Both the position numbers and the translations under genes were made by a program. Below the pieces are notes generated by a model. It did not search any database. It worked only from the letters and a program-made list of their open reading frames with translations, and had not been told where the DNA came from. From positions 248,001 through 312,000 of the forward strand of contig NZ_BJLY01000004.1 in NCBI RefSeq assembly GCF_006538885.1: a stretch of 64,000 nt of DNA. The letters are read 5' to 3'. Shown here in pieces: positions 56,485 through 64,000 of this stretch (position 1 is the stretch's first letter; each line of letters opens with the position of its first letter). Origin of the DNA: Gluconobacter roseus NBRC 3990. Its GTDB lineage: Bacteria; Pseudomonadota; Alphaproteobacteria; Acetobacterales; Acetobacteraceae.

Positions 56485-56531
56485 GACCGATCGGTCATTA
56501 TGATTTTGTGACAGGACTGACCGATCGGTCA
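56482..56531. promoter_or_regulatory. Twin TetR-type operator palindromes
   Basis: AATGACCGATCGGTCATT at 56482-56499 is a perfect 18-base palindrome. Its 14-base core TGACCGATCGGTCA is repeated exactly at 56518-56531, 34 bases on. Such short, perfect, GC-centred palindromes are typical of TetR-family sites. The first overlaps the -35 region of the pnt promoter; the second is 130 bases before the dnaG start. No TetR gene is in the window. Confidence 0.7.
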
Positions 56532-56661
56532 ATTTCTCGGGATTTTCTGGATGGCCTCGTGTCGTTATGGACGCTGGCAAAAAACTTCCTGTAGAGAGGG
56601 GCTTATCTGGTTCCTGCGTGGAAACCAGTTTCCCAACCCGCATGAAAGGCTCTTCCTGCCC

Positions 56662-58497
56662 ATGGCAATTGATGCTGCTTTTCTGGATGAACTGCGCAAC
56701 CGGACTCCGCTTCCGTCGCTGATCGGGCGACGTAACAAGTTGGTGAGGTCCGGGCGGAACTGGAAAACCTGCTGCCCGTTCCATGGCGAGAAGACGCCGT
56801 CCTTTTACATTTATGACGACCATTTCCATTGCTTCGGCTGTGGCGTGCATGGTGATGCGATCTCCTATGTGATGCAGAGCGAAGGGCGGAGTTTCCCCGA
56901 AGCCGTCGAGCAGCTTGCCTCCGAGGCGGGACTCGAGGTTCCGAAAGCGGACCCTCGGACGGAAGCCCGGGCGCGGGAGGCGCAGTCGCTCGGGGATGTG
57001 CTCAATCTCGTGCAAGAGAGCTATCGGCGGCGGCTCTATCGGCCGGAAGGGCGCGAGGGGCTGGCCTATCTCAAAGGGCGCGGGCTGACGGATCAGACGA
57101 TCGAACGGTTCGGCCTAGGCTGGTCCGGTGACGGGCGGCAGTTGCTGGACGAACTGCGGCCGCATGAGGTGACGGTCGAGATGCTGATCCGGGCTGGTGT
57201 CATGCGTGTGGACGAGCAGGGGGCTCCGAAAGGGGAACTGTTCTTCAATCGCGTGACGTTTCCGATCCGGGACCGGCGTGGGCGCATCATGTCGTTTGGC
57301 GCCCGGACGTTAGGGGACGGGCAGCCCAAATATCTGAACGGTCCCGAGACAGCCCTGTTTTCCAAGCGGCGCACGCTGTTCAATCTCGATCTGGCACGCG
57401 AAGCCGTGCATCGCGGGGCGGAACTCGTGGTGGTCGAGGGGTACATGGACGTGATTGCCATGGATCAGGCCGGTTTTGGTGGGGCCGTTGCCCCGTTGGG
57501 AACCGCGATGGGTGAGGAGCAGCTTGAACTGCTGTGGCGGATGTCGCCCTCACCGATCCTGTGTCTGGACGGCGATGCCGCAGGTGCGCGGGCGGCGCTG
57601 CGGGTCTGTGAGGTTTCGCTGCCGCTTCTGTCGCCCGAGCGGACAATCCGGTTCTGCCAGCTGGACCCGAAAGACGATCCGGACAGTCTGATCCGCAGCC
57701 GGGGGCCTCGGGCCATGCAGGAGGCACTGTCCGGCGCGACGTCGATGGCGGAAGAACTGTTCGGGCTGCTGACGGCGGGGCTGGTGGATCCGGGGCCGGA
57801 CCAGCGCGCGGCTCTGCGTGAAAAGCTGGTGGCGCTGTCGCGGCTTATTCCGGACAAGGCACTGGCGTCCGAATATCGCAGTACGCTGCTGGACATGTTC
57901 TTTGCGCGCTTCCGGCGGAAAAAGAATTTTCAGCGCAAGGGAGGCGAAAGCCTGCCGCTTTCCACGCAGGCGCCCGGAGCAATGCGCGATGTGGAGTCGG
58001 GAAATCTGGAGCGGCTGAACATTATGACGGCCATGCTGCTCCATCATCCGGATATCCTTCCGGAAGTGGAACAGGCTTATAGCGGTCTGCCTCTGCCGCC
58101 TGAACTGGACCGGTTGCGCTCAGCGCTGCTGGACTGGTCCTGTCAGGAAGAGGGGCAGGACGGACTGTCCGAAGACGGGTGCATGGCCTGGCTGGAAGAT
58201 CACGGGCTTGCGGATCTGGCGGTTGCGGTGAAAAGCGGGCCGCTGCCCCGGGGCGTGGGAGACGAGAAGGTCCGGGACGAGATCCTGAAGGTGGATGTCA
58301 TTGAAAGCTGGTGGCATTTTTACGGTCTTGTCAATTTCCAGACCTTCGAGCGTGAGGTGACGGCGGACATCCAGAACACCATCATGCAGCTCTATTCGCA
58401 GGATGCGCCGGCTGCGGATGCGGGGCCGACTTTTCCGGAAGGACTGCTGGCTCGGATGCGGGCGCTTGAGGCGCTGCGCCGGGGTGAAGCCGTCTAG
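56662..58497 (+). CDS. dnaG: DNA primase
   Basis: Synthesises RNA primers for replication. The N-terminal zinc-binding domain has CCPFHGEKTPSFYIY with CFGCGVHGDAISYV (about residues 36-70). The TOPRIM core has VVVEGYMDVIAM and CLDGDAAGARAAL, the metal-binding acidic residues. The C-terminal DnaB-interaction domain is less conserved. Length 611. ATG 56662 gives the family start MAIDAAFLDELRNRTPL; the frame open from 56551 would add 37 residues without support. Upstream of rpoD, as in the classical macromolecular-synthesis operon. Confidence 0.96.
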   Translation: MAIDAAFLDELRNRTPLPSLIGRRNKLVRSGRNWKTCCPFHGEKTPSFYIYDDHFHCFGCGVHGDAISYVMQSEGRSFPEAVEQLASEAGLEVPKADPRTEARAREAQSLGDVLNLVQESYRRRLYRPEGREGLAYLKGRGLTDQTIERFGLGWSGDGRQLLDELRPHEVTVEMLIRAGVMRVDEQGAPKGELFFNRVTFPIRDRRGRIMSFGARTLGDGQPKYLNGPETALFSKRRTLFNLDLAREAVHRGAELVVVEGYMDVIAMDQAGFGGAVAPLGTAMGEEQLELLWRMSPSPILCLDGDAAGARAALRVCEVSLPLLSPERTIRFCQLDPKDDPDSLIRSRGPRAMQEALSGATSMAEELFGLLTAGLVDPGPDQRAALREKLVALSRLIPDKALASEYRSTLLDMFFARFRRKKNFQRKGGESLPLSTQAPGAMRDVESGNLERLNIMTAMLLHHPDILPEVEQAYSGLPLPPELDRLRSALLDWSCQEEGQDGLSEDGCMAWLEDHGLADLAVAVKSGPLPRGVGDEKVRDEILKVDVIESWWHFYGLVNFQTFEREVTADIQNTIMQLYSQDAPAADAGPTFPEGLLARMRALEALRRGEAV

Positions 58498-58644
58498 GAA
58501 ACGAGCGGCTGCAAACGGTATCGTAATGTTTTTTATTCCCGAAAGGTTGCATTCTTTGGAGTGCCAATCTTGACTTCGGGCGAAGGATCGACCACCTGCA
58601 CGCTGCCGGATTGCTAACTCGCGGCGGAGTTGACGGAGAGACGA

Positions 58645-60603
58645 ATGGCGACGAAAACAGCCTCTGGAACGGATCGGAACGCGCAGGAACAGGAGGGGGA
58701 TACCACTCTCCTCGATACGCAGTCCGCTGCCGTCAAGCGGCTGATCGCCAAAGGGCGTGAACGCGGGCATATCACCTTTGACGAACTGAATGCTGTCCTG
58801 CCGCAGGACCAGATGTCTTCGGAGCAGATCGAGGACGTCATGGCGGCGCTGTCCGAAATGGGCATTCAGGTCATCGAGAACGAAGAGCAGGATGACGCCG
58901 AGGCTCCTGCTGAAAAGGAAGCCGAGGGCGAGTCCGAAGAGGCTGAAGGTCCGCAGGGCGGTAACGTCGATGCCGAGGCCGCCAGCCGTACGGATGATCC
59001 GGTCCGGATGTATCTGCGCGAGATGGGCTCGGTCGAGCTGCTGTCGCGTGAAGGCGAAATTGCGATCGCCAAGCGGATCGAGGCTGGCCGTGACGAGATG
59101 ATCGGCGGTCTGTGCGAAAGCCCGCTGACGATTCGCGCCATCATCTCCTGGCATGAGCGCCTCAAGGACGGTGAGATGCTCCTGCGTGACATCGTGGATC
59201 TTGAGGCCAGTCAGGGTGGTGGCCCGGACCCAGAGGCGGTCGAGGGCGAGGAAGGCGACGAGGCTTCCGAAGAGGACGACTCTGCCGAGGACGAGAGCGA
59301 AGAGGGCGAAGGCGACCAGCAGGAAGGCAGCGGCCTGTCCCTGTCCGCTCTGGAAGAGAAGCTGAAGCCGGAAATCCTGGCGCGTTTTGAAGCCATCGAG
59401 CCGCTGTATCACAAGCTGCGCAAGCTCCAGATCAAGCGCATCGAAGCCCTGACGGGTGGTGAGGATCACTCGGACAAGTCCGAACAGACCTACGAGAAGC
59501 TCCGCCATGAGCTGGTCAGCCTCGTCGAGCAGGTGCATCTGCACAATAACCGGATCGAAGAGCTGGTTGCGCAGATCAAGATGCAGGTTCAGAAGCTGAA
59601 CAATGTCGAAGGCCGGATGATGCGTCTGGCCGAGAGCTGCAAGATCTCGCGTGATGACTTCCTGATCAAGTATCGCAGCCGCGAACTGGACCCAACCTGG
59701 TTGGACAGCATTTCCGCGCTGCCGGGCAAGGGCTGGAAGAACCTGACGACCAAGCACATGGACCAGCTGCGCAACCTGCGTGGCGAGATTGCGGCCTTGT
59801 CGCATGAGACGGGTCTGCCGGTCGGTGAGTTCCGCCGGGTCTATGCGACCATTTCCCGTGGTGAGCGTGATTCCACGCGCGCCAAGAAGGAAATGATCGA
59901 GGCAAACCTGCGTCTGGTGATCTCGATCGCCAAGAAATATACGAACCGTGGTCTGCAGTTCTTGGATCTGATTCAGGAAGGCAATATCGGTCTGATGAAG
60001 GCCGTGGACAAGTTCGAGTATCGTCGTGGCTACAAGTTCTCGACCTATGCCACCTGGTGGATCCGTCAGGCGATCACGCGTTCCATCGCGGATCAGGCCA
60101 AGACGATCCGTATTCCGGTGCATATGATCGAGACGATCAACAAGCTCGTCCGGACGTCGCGCCAGATGCTGCATGAGATCGGGCGTGAGCCGGCTCCGGA
60201 AGAGCTGGCGGAGAAGCTTGGCATGCCGCTGGAGAAGGTCCGCAAGGTTCTGAAGATCGCCAAGGAGCCGATCTCTCTCGAAACGCCAATCGGTGACGAG
60301 GAAGACAGCCATCTCGGTGACTTCATTGAGGACAAGACGGCCGTCATTCCGCTGGATGCTGCCATCCAGACGAACCTGCGTGAAGCCACGACGCGTGTTC
60401 TGGCATCGCTCACGCCGCGTGAAGAGCGCGTGCTGCGGATGCGCTTTGGTATCGGCATGAACACGGACCACACCCTTGAGGAAGTGGGTCAGCAGTTCAA
60501 CGTGACCCGTGAGCGTATCCGTCAGATCGAGGCGAAGGCCCTGCGCAAGCTCAAGCATCCGAGCCGTTCGCGCAAGCTGCGGTCCTTCCTCGACGACAAC
60601 TGA
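58645..60603 (+). CDS. rpoD: RNA polymerase primary sigma factor
   Basis: Housekeeping sigma-70 of 652 residues. Region 1.1 covers about 25-80, region 1.2 about 117-150 ([20 protein letters not shown]), and region 2 includes [20 protein letters not shown] and [15 protein letters not shown]. Region 4.2 ends with [20 protein letters not shown]. Two acidic low-complexity stretches stand out: about 77-105, and 193-230 inside the non-conserved region. The start ATG 58645 follows GGAGAG. It lies 147 bases after dnaG. Confidence 0.97.
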   Translation: MATKTASGTDRNAQEQEGDTTLLDTQSAAVKRLIAKGRERGHITFDELNAVLPQDQMSSEQIEDVMAALSEMGIQVIENEEQDDAEAPAEKEAEGESEEAEGPQGGNVDAEAASRTDDPVRMYLREMGSVELLSREGEIAIAKRIEAGRDEMIGGLCESPLTIRAIISWHERLKDGEMLLRDIVDLEASQGGGPDPEAVEGEEGDEASEEDDSAEDESEEGEGDQQEGSGLSLSALEEKLKPEILARFEAIEPLYHKLRKLQIKRIEALTGGEDHSDKSEQTYEKLRHELVSLVEQVHLHNNRIEELVAQIKMQVQKLNNVEGRMMRLAESCKISRDDFLIKYRSRELDPTWLDSISALPGKGWKNLTTKHMDQLRNLRGEIAALSHETGLPVGEFRRVYATISRGERDSTRAKKEMIEANLRLVISIAKKYTNRGLQFLDLIQEGNIGLMKAVDKFEYRRGYKFSTYATWWIRQAITRSIADQAKTIRIPVHMIETINKLVRTSRQMLHEIGREPAPEELAEKLGMPLEKVRKVLKIAKEPISLETPIGDEEDSHLGDFIEDKTAVIPLDAAIQTNLREATTRVLASLTPREERVLRMRFGIGMNTDHTLEEVGQQFNVTRERIRQIEAKALRKLKHPSRSRKLRSFLDDN

Positions 60604-60613
60604 TCGTCAGGCG

Positions 60614-61189
60614 GTGCTGCCCGGCTGGCTCCGACCCAAAGGGGCATCCACCCGTCTTGCGGTGGATGTCACCTTTCTGGAGACGCGTACTGCGTGTCCT
60701 ACGCCCATCTTGCCGGACGGGTTTCCCCTGACCCGTATGACTGGCAGCGATGTCGTGCCACTCTATCGTGCCCTGTATGCAGGGGTAGGGCAGGAGTACT
60801 GCTGGTGGATGCGGCGTTCGATGCCGGATCAGGATCTTGCGGATATCCTGCATGATCCCGCCGTTCATTTCATGGTTCTGCGGGACAGTTCTGGCAGCCC
60901 TGTCGGGTTTTATGAGCTTGATCTGAGGCGGGGCGGGGACGCCAATCTTGCCTATTTCGGTCTGTTGTCGCAGGCGATGGGGCGGGGTCTTGGGCGCATG
61001 CTGCTGGACCATGCGGTGGCGCGGGCGTTTGATGCCGGAAGCTGGCGGTTGCGGGTCAATACCTGCACGCTGGACCATCCCCATGCTCTGCCGAATTACC
61101 AACGGGCAGGTTTTGTGATCCGGAACGTGGTGTCCGAAACCTGGGACGTTCCGGACGAATATGTCCCGGAAAGACTGAGGCGACTCTAA
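60614..61189 (+). CDS. GNAT family N-acetyltransferase
   Basis: A 191-residue acetyltransferase. The fold is visible as FMVLRDSSGSPVGFYELDLR, then NLAYFGLLSQAMGRGLGRML, with the acetyl-CoA loop QAMGRGLG. The last part (LDHPHALPNYQRAGFVIRNV) is the usual GNAT C-terminal strand. The start is uncertain: GTG 60614, ten bases after the rpoD stop, gives a family-like N-terminus (LPGWLRPKG). The frame opens earlier at 60509 inside rpoD, which I reject. Acceptor unknown. Probably cotranscribed with rpoD. Confidence 0.8.
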   Translation: MLPGWLRPKGASTRLAVDVTFLETRTACPTPILPDGFPLTRMTGSDVVPLYRALYAGVGQEYCWWMRRSMPDQDLADILHDPAVHFMVLRDSSGSPVGFYELDLRRGGDANLAYFGLLSQAMGRGLGRMLLDHAVARAFDAGSWRLRVNTCTLDHPHALPNYQRAGFVIRNVVSETWDVPDEYVPERLRRL

Positions 61190-61348
61190 GGCAGGACTTG
61201 CCTTGATGCGCATGGTGTGATTAATGCCGCCTTTCCCTGCCGGGCGATGTGGCATCGCACCGGCTATACCCGTGCCCTGAAACATGGGCCCTGTTTCCGG
61301 CATGGGCCGGAGCCAGTTTCGGGTTGACCTCATCCGAAGGGAGTATTC

Positions 61349-61831
61349 ATGCCATTGTATGAAAGCGTGCTCATTGCACGTAACGATGTGTCGCAGGCTC
61401 AGGTGGAAACCCTGGTCGAGACCATCGAAACCCTGCTCAAGGACAACGGCGGTTCCATCCAGAAGCGCGAGTTCTGGGGCCTGCGTTCGCTCGCATACCG
61501 CATCAAGAAGAACCGCAAGGGCCATTACGTCCTGCTGGGCCTTGACTGCACCCCCGACACGCTGCGCGAGCTGGAGCGTCAGCTGGGCCTGAACGAAGAC
61601 GTGCTGCGCGTTCTGACGCTGCGCGTTGACGAGATCGACGAGAACCCGTCTCCGGTTCTGGCTCGCAAGAGCGACGATCGTGGCGATCGCGGCAACTTCC
61701 GTGGCGGCTCCAAGCCGGCCGGTCGTTTCGAGAGCGGCCGTGGCGGTCCCCGTCGCAGCAGCGAAGACCGTGAAGAATATCGTGCACGTGGCGAGCAGGA
61801 CGATGCTCGTGAGACGGCCGGAGCGGAGTAA
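61349..61831 (+). CDS. rpsF: 30S ribosomal protein S6
   Basis: Platform protein that binds with S18. The core starts [20 protein letters not shown] and includes [13 protein letters not shown]. After about residue 105 there is a long arginine/glycine-rich basic tail ([20 protein letters not shown] and on), giving 160 residues, where the E. coli protein has a glutamate tail. ATG 61349 follows AAGGGAG. First gene of rpsF-rpsR-rplI; the 159 bases before it may hold a leader structure. Confidence 0.97.
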   Translation: MPLYESVLIARNDVSQAQVETLVETIETLLKDNGGSIQKREFWGLRSLAYRIKKNRKGHYVLLGLDCTPDTLRELERQLGLNEDVLRVLTLRVDEIDENPSPVLARKSDDRGDRGNFRGGSKPAGRFESGRGGPRRSSEDREEYRARGEQDDARETAGAE

Positions 61832-61836
61832 GAAAC

Positions 61837-62127
61837 ATGTCCGAGACCAACACTCCCGACGTCAACGAAGTGAACCCCGCTGCCCGTCGTACGGCAGTTG
61901 GCGCACGTCGTCCGTTCTACCGTCGTCGCAAGTCCTGCCCGTTCTCCGGCCCGAATGCGCCGAAGATCGACTACAAGGACGTGCGTCTGCTGAGCCGCTT
62001 CCTTTCGGAGCGTGGCAAGATCGTGCCGAGCCGCATCACGGCCGTTTCGGCCAAGAAGCAGCGTGAGCTGGCACAGGCGATCAAGCGCGCCCGTTTCCTC
62101 GCCCTGCTCCCCTACGTCGTGAACTGA
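61837..62127 (+). CDS. rpsR: 30S ribosomal protein S18
   Basis: Partner of S6 on the 30S platform. The family pattern [20 protein letters not shown], then [19 protein letters not shown] and [20 protein letters not shown], is complete. The N-terminus is extended by about 18 residues ([19 protein letters not shown]). Length 96. It begins five bases after rpsF and ends ten before rplI. Confidence 0.97.
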   Translation: MSETNTPDVNEVNPAARRTAVGARRPFYRRRKSCPFSGPNAPKIDYKDVRLLSRFLSERGKIVPSRITAVSAKKQRELAQAIKRARFLALLPYVVN

Positions 62128-62137
62128 GGAGAGCATC

Positions 62138-62728
62138 ATGTCCCAGACCGCACTGATCCTGCTGCAGCGGGTCGAGCATCTCGGCCAGATGGGCGACCTG
62201 GTGCACGTGAAGCCGGGTTATGCCCGTAACTTCCTGCTGCCCCAGGCCAAGGCCATGCGCGCCACGGCTGCCAACAAGAAGCGTTTCGAGACCGAGCGCG
62301 CACAGCTTGAGGCCCAGAACCTCAAGAAGCGTGAAGAGGCCGAGCGTCTTGCCGAGCGCATGCACGAACTGTCCGTCGTCATCATCCGTCAGGCCGGTGA
62401 CAGCGGAAGCCTGTACGGCTCCGTCAGCACCCGCGACATCGCGGCTGCCGCTACGGAAGCTGGCCTGACGATTTCCCGTCAGCAGGTTGTTCTGGCACAC
62501 CCGATCAAGCAGCTTGGCCTGACGGAAGCACGCATCGTGCTGCATCCGGAAGTGTCCATCCCGCTGACGGTCAACGTTGCCCGTTCCGCTGAAGAAGCAG
62601 AGCGTCAGGCTCGTGGCGAAGCCATCGGCGTGCAGGACGAGGATGAGAACATCCTTGGTGAACTGCAGGCTGAGAACGCCGCCGAAGAGGCTGCTGCCGA
62701 AGCTGCCGAGGCATCGGAAGAAGCGTAA
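62138..62728 (+). CDS. rplI: 50S ribosomal protein L9
   Basis: Elongated L1-stalk-base protein of the large subunit. The N-terminal domain [20 protein letters not shown] and [16 protein letters not shown] are family signatures; a long connecting helix and the C-terminal domain follow ([20 protein letters not shown]). The 196 residues exceed the E. coli length because of an acidic alanine/glutamate-rich tail ([19 protein letters not shown]). Last gene of the operon, followed by a terminator. Confidence 0.97.
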   Translation: MSQTALILLQRVEHLGQMGDLVHVKPGYARNFLLPQAKAMRATAANKKRFETERAQLEAQNLKKREEAERLAERMHELSVVIIRQAGDSGSLYGSVSTRDIAAAATEAGLTISRQQVVLAHPIKQLGLTEARIVLHPEVSIPLTVNVARSAEEAERQARGEAIGVQDEDENILGELQAENAAEEAAAEAAEASEEA

Positions 62729-62756
62729 GGCTTTTACCGCTGACCTTGTCCAAGCG

Positions 62757-62791
62757 AACCCGGCCGGGAGTATTCCCGAGCCGGGTTTTTT
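62757..62791 (+). terminator. Intrinsic terminator of rpsF-rpsR-rplI
   Basis: AACCCGGC (62757-62764) pairs with GCCGGGTT (62780-62787), with an inner CGGGA/TCCCG pairing, followed by T's to 62791. It lies 28 bases after the rplI stop and before the cfa gene. Confidence 0.88.
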
Positions 62792-62866
62792 GTGCCCGTT
62801 TGACTGGCAAGATACAACTCCAGCGCTGCTCGGGCTTTTTCCCGATATTGGATACAGGAGATCGGA

Positions 62867-64000
62867 ATGAAGCGGATTCTGGATTTTGTCTTGAGGAAAT
62901 TCATTCAGACTGGAAGCCTGAGGGTCACCTTCAGCGATGGCGTTGTCCGTACCTATCGTGGCCGCAAACCGGGACTGGAAGCCGGACTGCATCTGCTGAA
63001 CAAGCAGGCAGAGCGCGCTCTGATCATCAATTCCGGTCTGGCGTTCGGTGAGGAATATATGGCGGGCAGCATCGTGCCCGATGGCTGTACGCTCGAGACG
63101 CTGCTGACGGTTCTGATGGAGAACATCAACGGGCATGGGCATGTCTTCGAAGAAATCGAGGACCGTCTGCGTTATGTGACGCGGGCCTGGAAGACGCTCA
63201 ATTCGCTCAAGAAATCCCGCAGCAATGTCGCGCATCACTATGATCTGAACGGCAAGCTGTACGACCTGTTTCTGGACAAGGACCGGCAGTATTCCTGCGC
63301 CTATTTCGCGCGCGAGGATATGACTCTTGAAGAGGCACAGGTCGCCAAGAAGCGGCATATTGCCTCCAAACTCAATCTGGATCGTCCGGGACTTGAGGTA
63401 CTGGATATCGGCTGTGGCTGGGGCGGTATGGCCCTGACGCTGGCGAAGGATTATGGCGCCAAGGTTCTGGGCATTACGCTGTCACGCGAGCAGCTCGAGG
63501 TGGCGCGTCAGCGGGCGAAGGAAGAAGGGCTGGAGGGGCAGGTGCGGTTCGAGCTGATCGACTACCGCAATCTGCGCCAGCAGTTTGACCGGATCGTTTC
63601 GGTGGGCATGTTCGAACATGTTGGTCCGCCGCAGTTCGAGGCATTTTTCAAACAGCTGAAGGCCTGTCTGAAGCCGGATGGTGTGGCGCTGATCCATTCC
63701 ATCGGGCGTATGGACGGGCCGGGGACGACCAATCCCTGGATCCAGAAATACATTTTTCCGGGTGGCTATTCGCCGGCCCTGAGTGAGACGCTGGCGGCGA
63801 TTGAGCGCTCGGGGCTCTGGATGACGGATTGCGAGGTGCTGCGCCTTCATTACGCGCGCACGCTGGCGGAATGGCGCAAGCGCTTCGATGCCAATCGTGA
63901 CAAGGTTCTGGCGCTGTATGACGAGCGGTTTGTCAGGATGTTCGAGTTCTATCTCGTGGGGGCTGAGCTGGCGTTCCGGGTGCAGGGGCACATGAACTTC
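62867..64000 (+). CDS. cfa: Cyclopropane-fatty-acyl-phospholipid synthase (3' end cut off by the window)
   Basis: Transfers a methylene group from S-adenosylmethionine to double bonds of membrane phospholipids, a change linked to acid and solvent tolerance. From ATG 62867 (CAGGAG upstream), 378 codons are open to the window end with no stop, so about 20-40 residues are missing. The SAM-binding motif VLDIGCGWGGMAL is at residues 178-190, preceded by VAHHYDLNGKLYDLFLD, and GMFEHVGPPQFEAFF follows. Domain order matches the family. Separate from the ribosomal operon because of the terminator before it. Confidence 0.94.
   Translation, partial: MKRILDFVLRKFIQTGSLRVTFSDGVVRTYRGRKPGLEAGLHLLNKQAERALIINSGLAFGEEYMAGSIVPDGCTLETLLTVLMENINGHGHVFEEIEDRLRYVTRAWKTLNSLKKSRSNVAHHYDLNGKLYDLFLDKDRQYSCAYFAREDMTLEEAQVAKKRHIASKLNLDRPGLEVLDIGCGWGGMALTLAKDYGAKVLGITLSREQLEVARQRAKEEGLEGQVRFELIDYRNLRQQFDRIVSVGMFEHVGPPQFEAFFKQLKACLKPDGVALIHSIGRMDGPGTTNPWIQKYIFPGGYSPALSETLAAIERSGLWMTDCEVLRLHYARTLAEWRKRFDANRDKVLALYDERFVRMFEFYLVGAELAFRVQGHMNF

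Noticed and set aside
58120-60558. Minus-strand frame of 812 codons antisense to rpoD and the end of dnaG
   Set aside because: Composition is that of a reverse-complemented gene, with no domains and no ribosome binding site; rpoD on the other strand is certain.

Overview
The window is bacterial chromosome, almost entirely coding, with an alphaproteobacterial gene content: an alpha operon without rpsD, a CcrM-type GANTC methyltransferase beside rnhB, pntA split in two, and dnaG-rpoD. The pnt genes followed by two zinc alcohol dehydrogenases, the MdtABC-type efflux operon and the overall protein character point to an acetic acid bacterium (Acetobacteraceae), most likely Gluconobacter. That genus call rests on remembered gene order and protein character, not on a database search.

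Layout. 1-4.5 kb: end of the ribosomal protein region (secY truncated by the window start, adk, then rpsM-rpsK-rpoA-rplQ with its own promoter). 4.5-6.7 kb: an MFS transporter and two very small membrane proteins. 6.7-16.2 kb: a minus-strand RND efflux operon mdtA-mdtB-mdtC-outer membrane factor. 16.4-19.4 kb: a CsbD-like membrane-anchored protein, a GYF_2 protein, rnhB-ccrM. 19.4-26.8 kb (minus): a MoxR / DUF58 / DUF4159 / VWA membrane operon followed by an ankyrin-repeat protein. 26.9-30.5 kb: DUF1285, CCA-adding enzyme, ABC exporter. 30.4-36.5 kb (minus): gpmI, envC-like, ctpA, divergent polysaccharide deacetylase, rppH. 36.7-38.4 kb: csbD, msrB-upp, DUF1330. 38.5-45.3 kb (minus): carA, carB, greA, ilvA, with a small plus-strand XRE gene between carB and greA. 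45.5-46 kb: GatB/YqeY. 46-51.2 kb: AraC regulator, dehydrogenase, SnoaL-like protein, cation efflux, a small secreted protein, an HWE sensor kinase. 51.3-56.3 kb (minus): pntA1-pntA2-pntB-adhP-adh. 56.7-61.2 kb: dnaG, rpoD, a GNAT. 61.3-64 kb: rpsF-rpsR-rplI and a cyclopropane-fatty-acid synthase cut off by the window end.

How it works together. Most of the window is housekeeping: translation, transcription, replication priming, pyrimidine and isoleucine synthesis, and cell envelope maintenance. The accessory parts deal with efflux, redox balance (transhydrogenase with alcohol dehydrogenases in one apparent operon) and stress (CsbD-like proteins with sigma-EcfG-like promoters, an HWE kinase).

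The points I find most interesting are: carA carries an in-frame N-terminal helix-turn-helix domain, with two related inverted repeats in its upstream region; two identical TetR-style palindromes lie on the pnt-adh promoter; an intrinsic terminator contains the apparent ribosome binding site of the next gene; and GANTC sites cluster ahead of rnhB-ccrM. I see no tRNA or rRNA gene, insertion sequence, prophage or CRISPR array.
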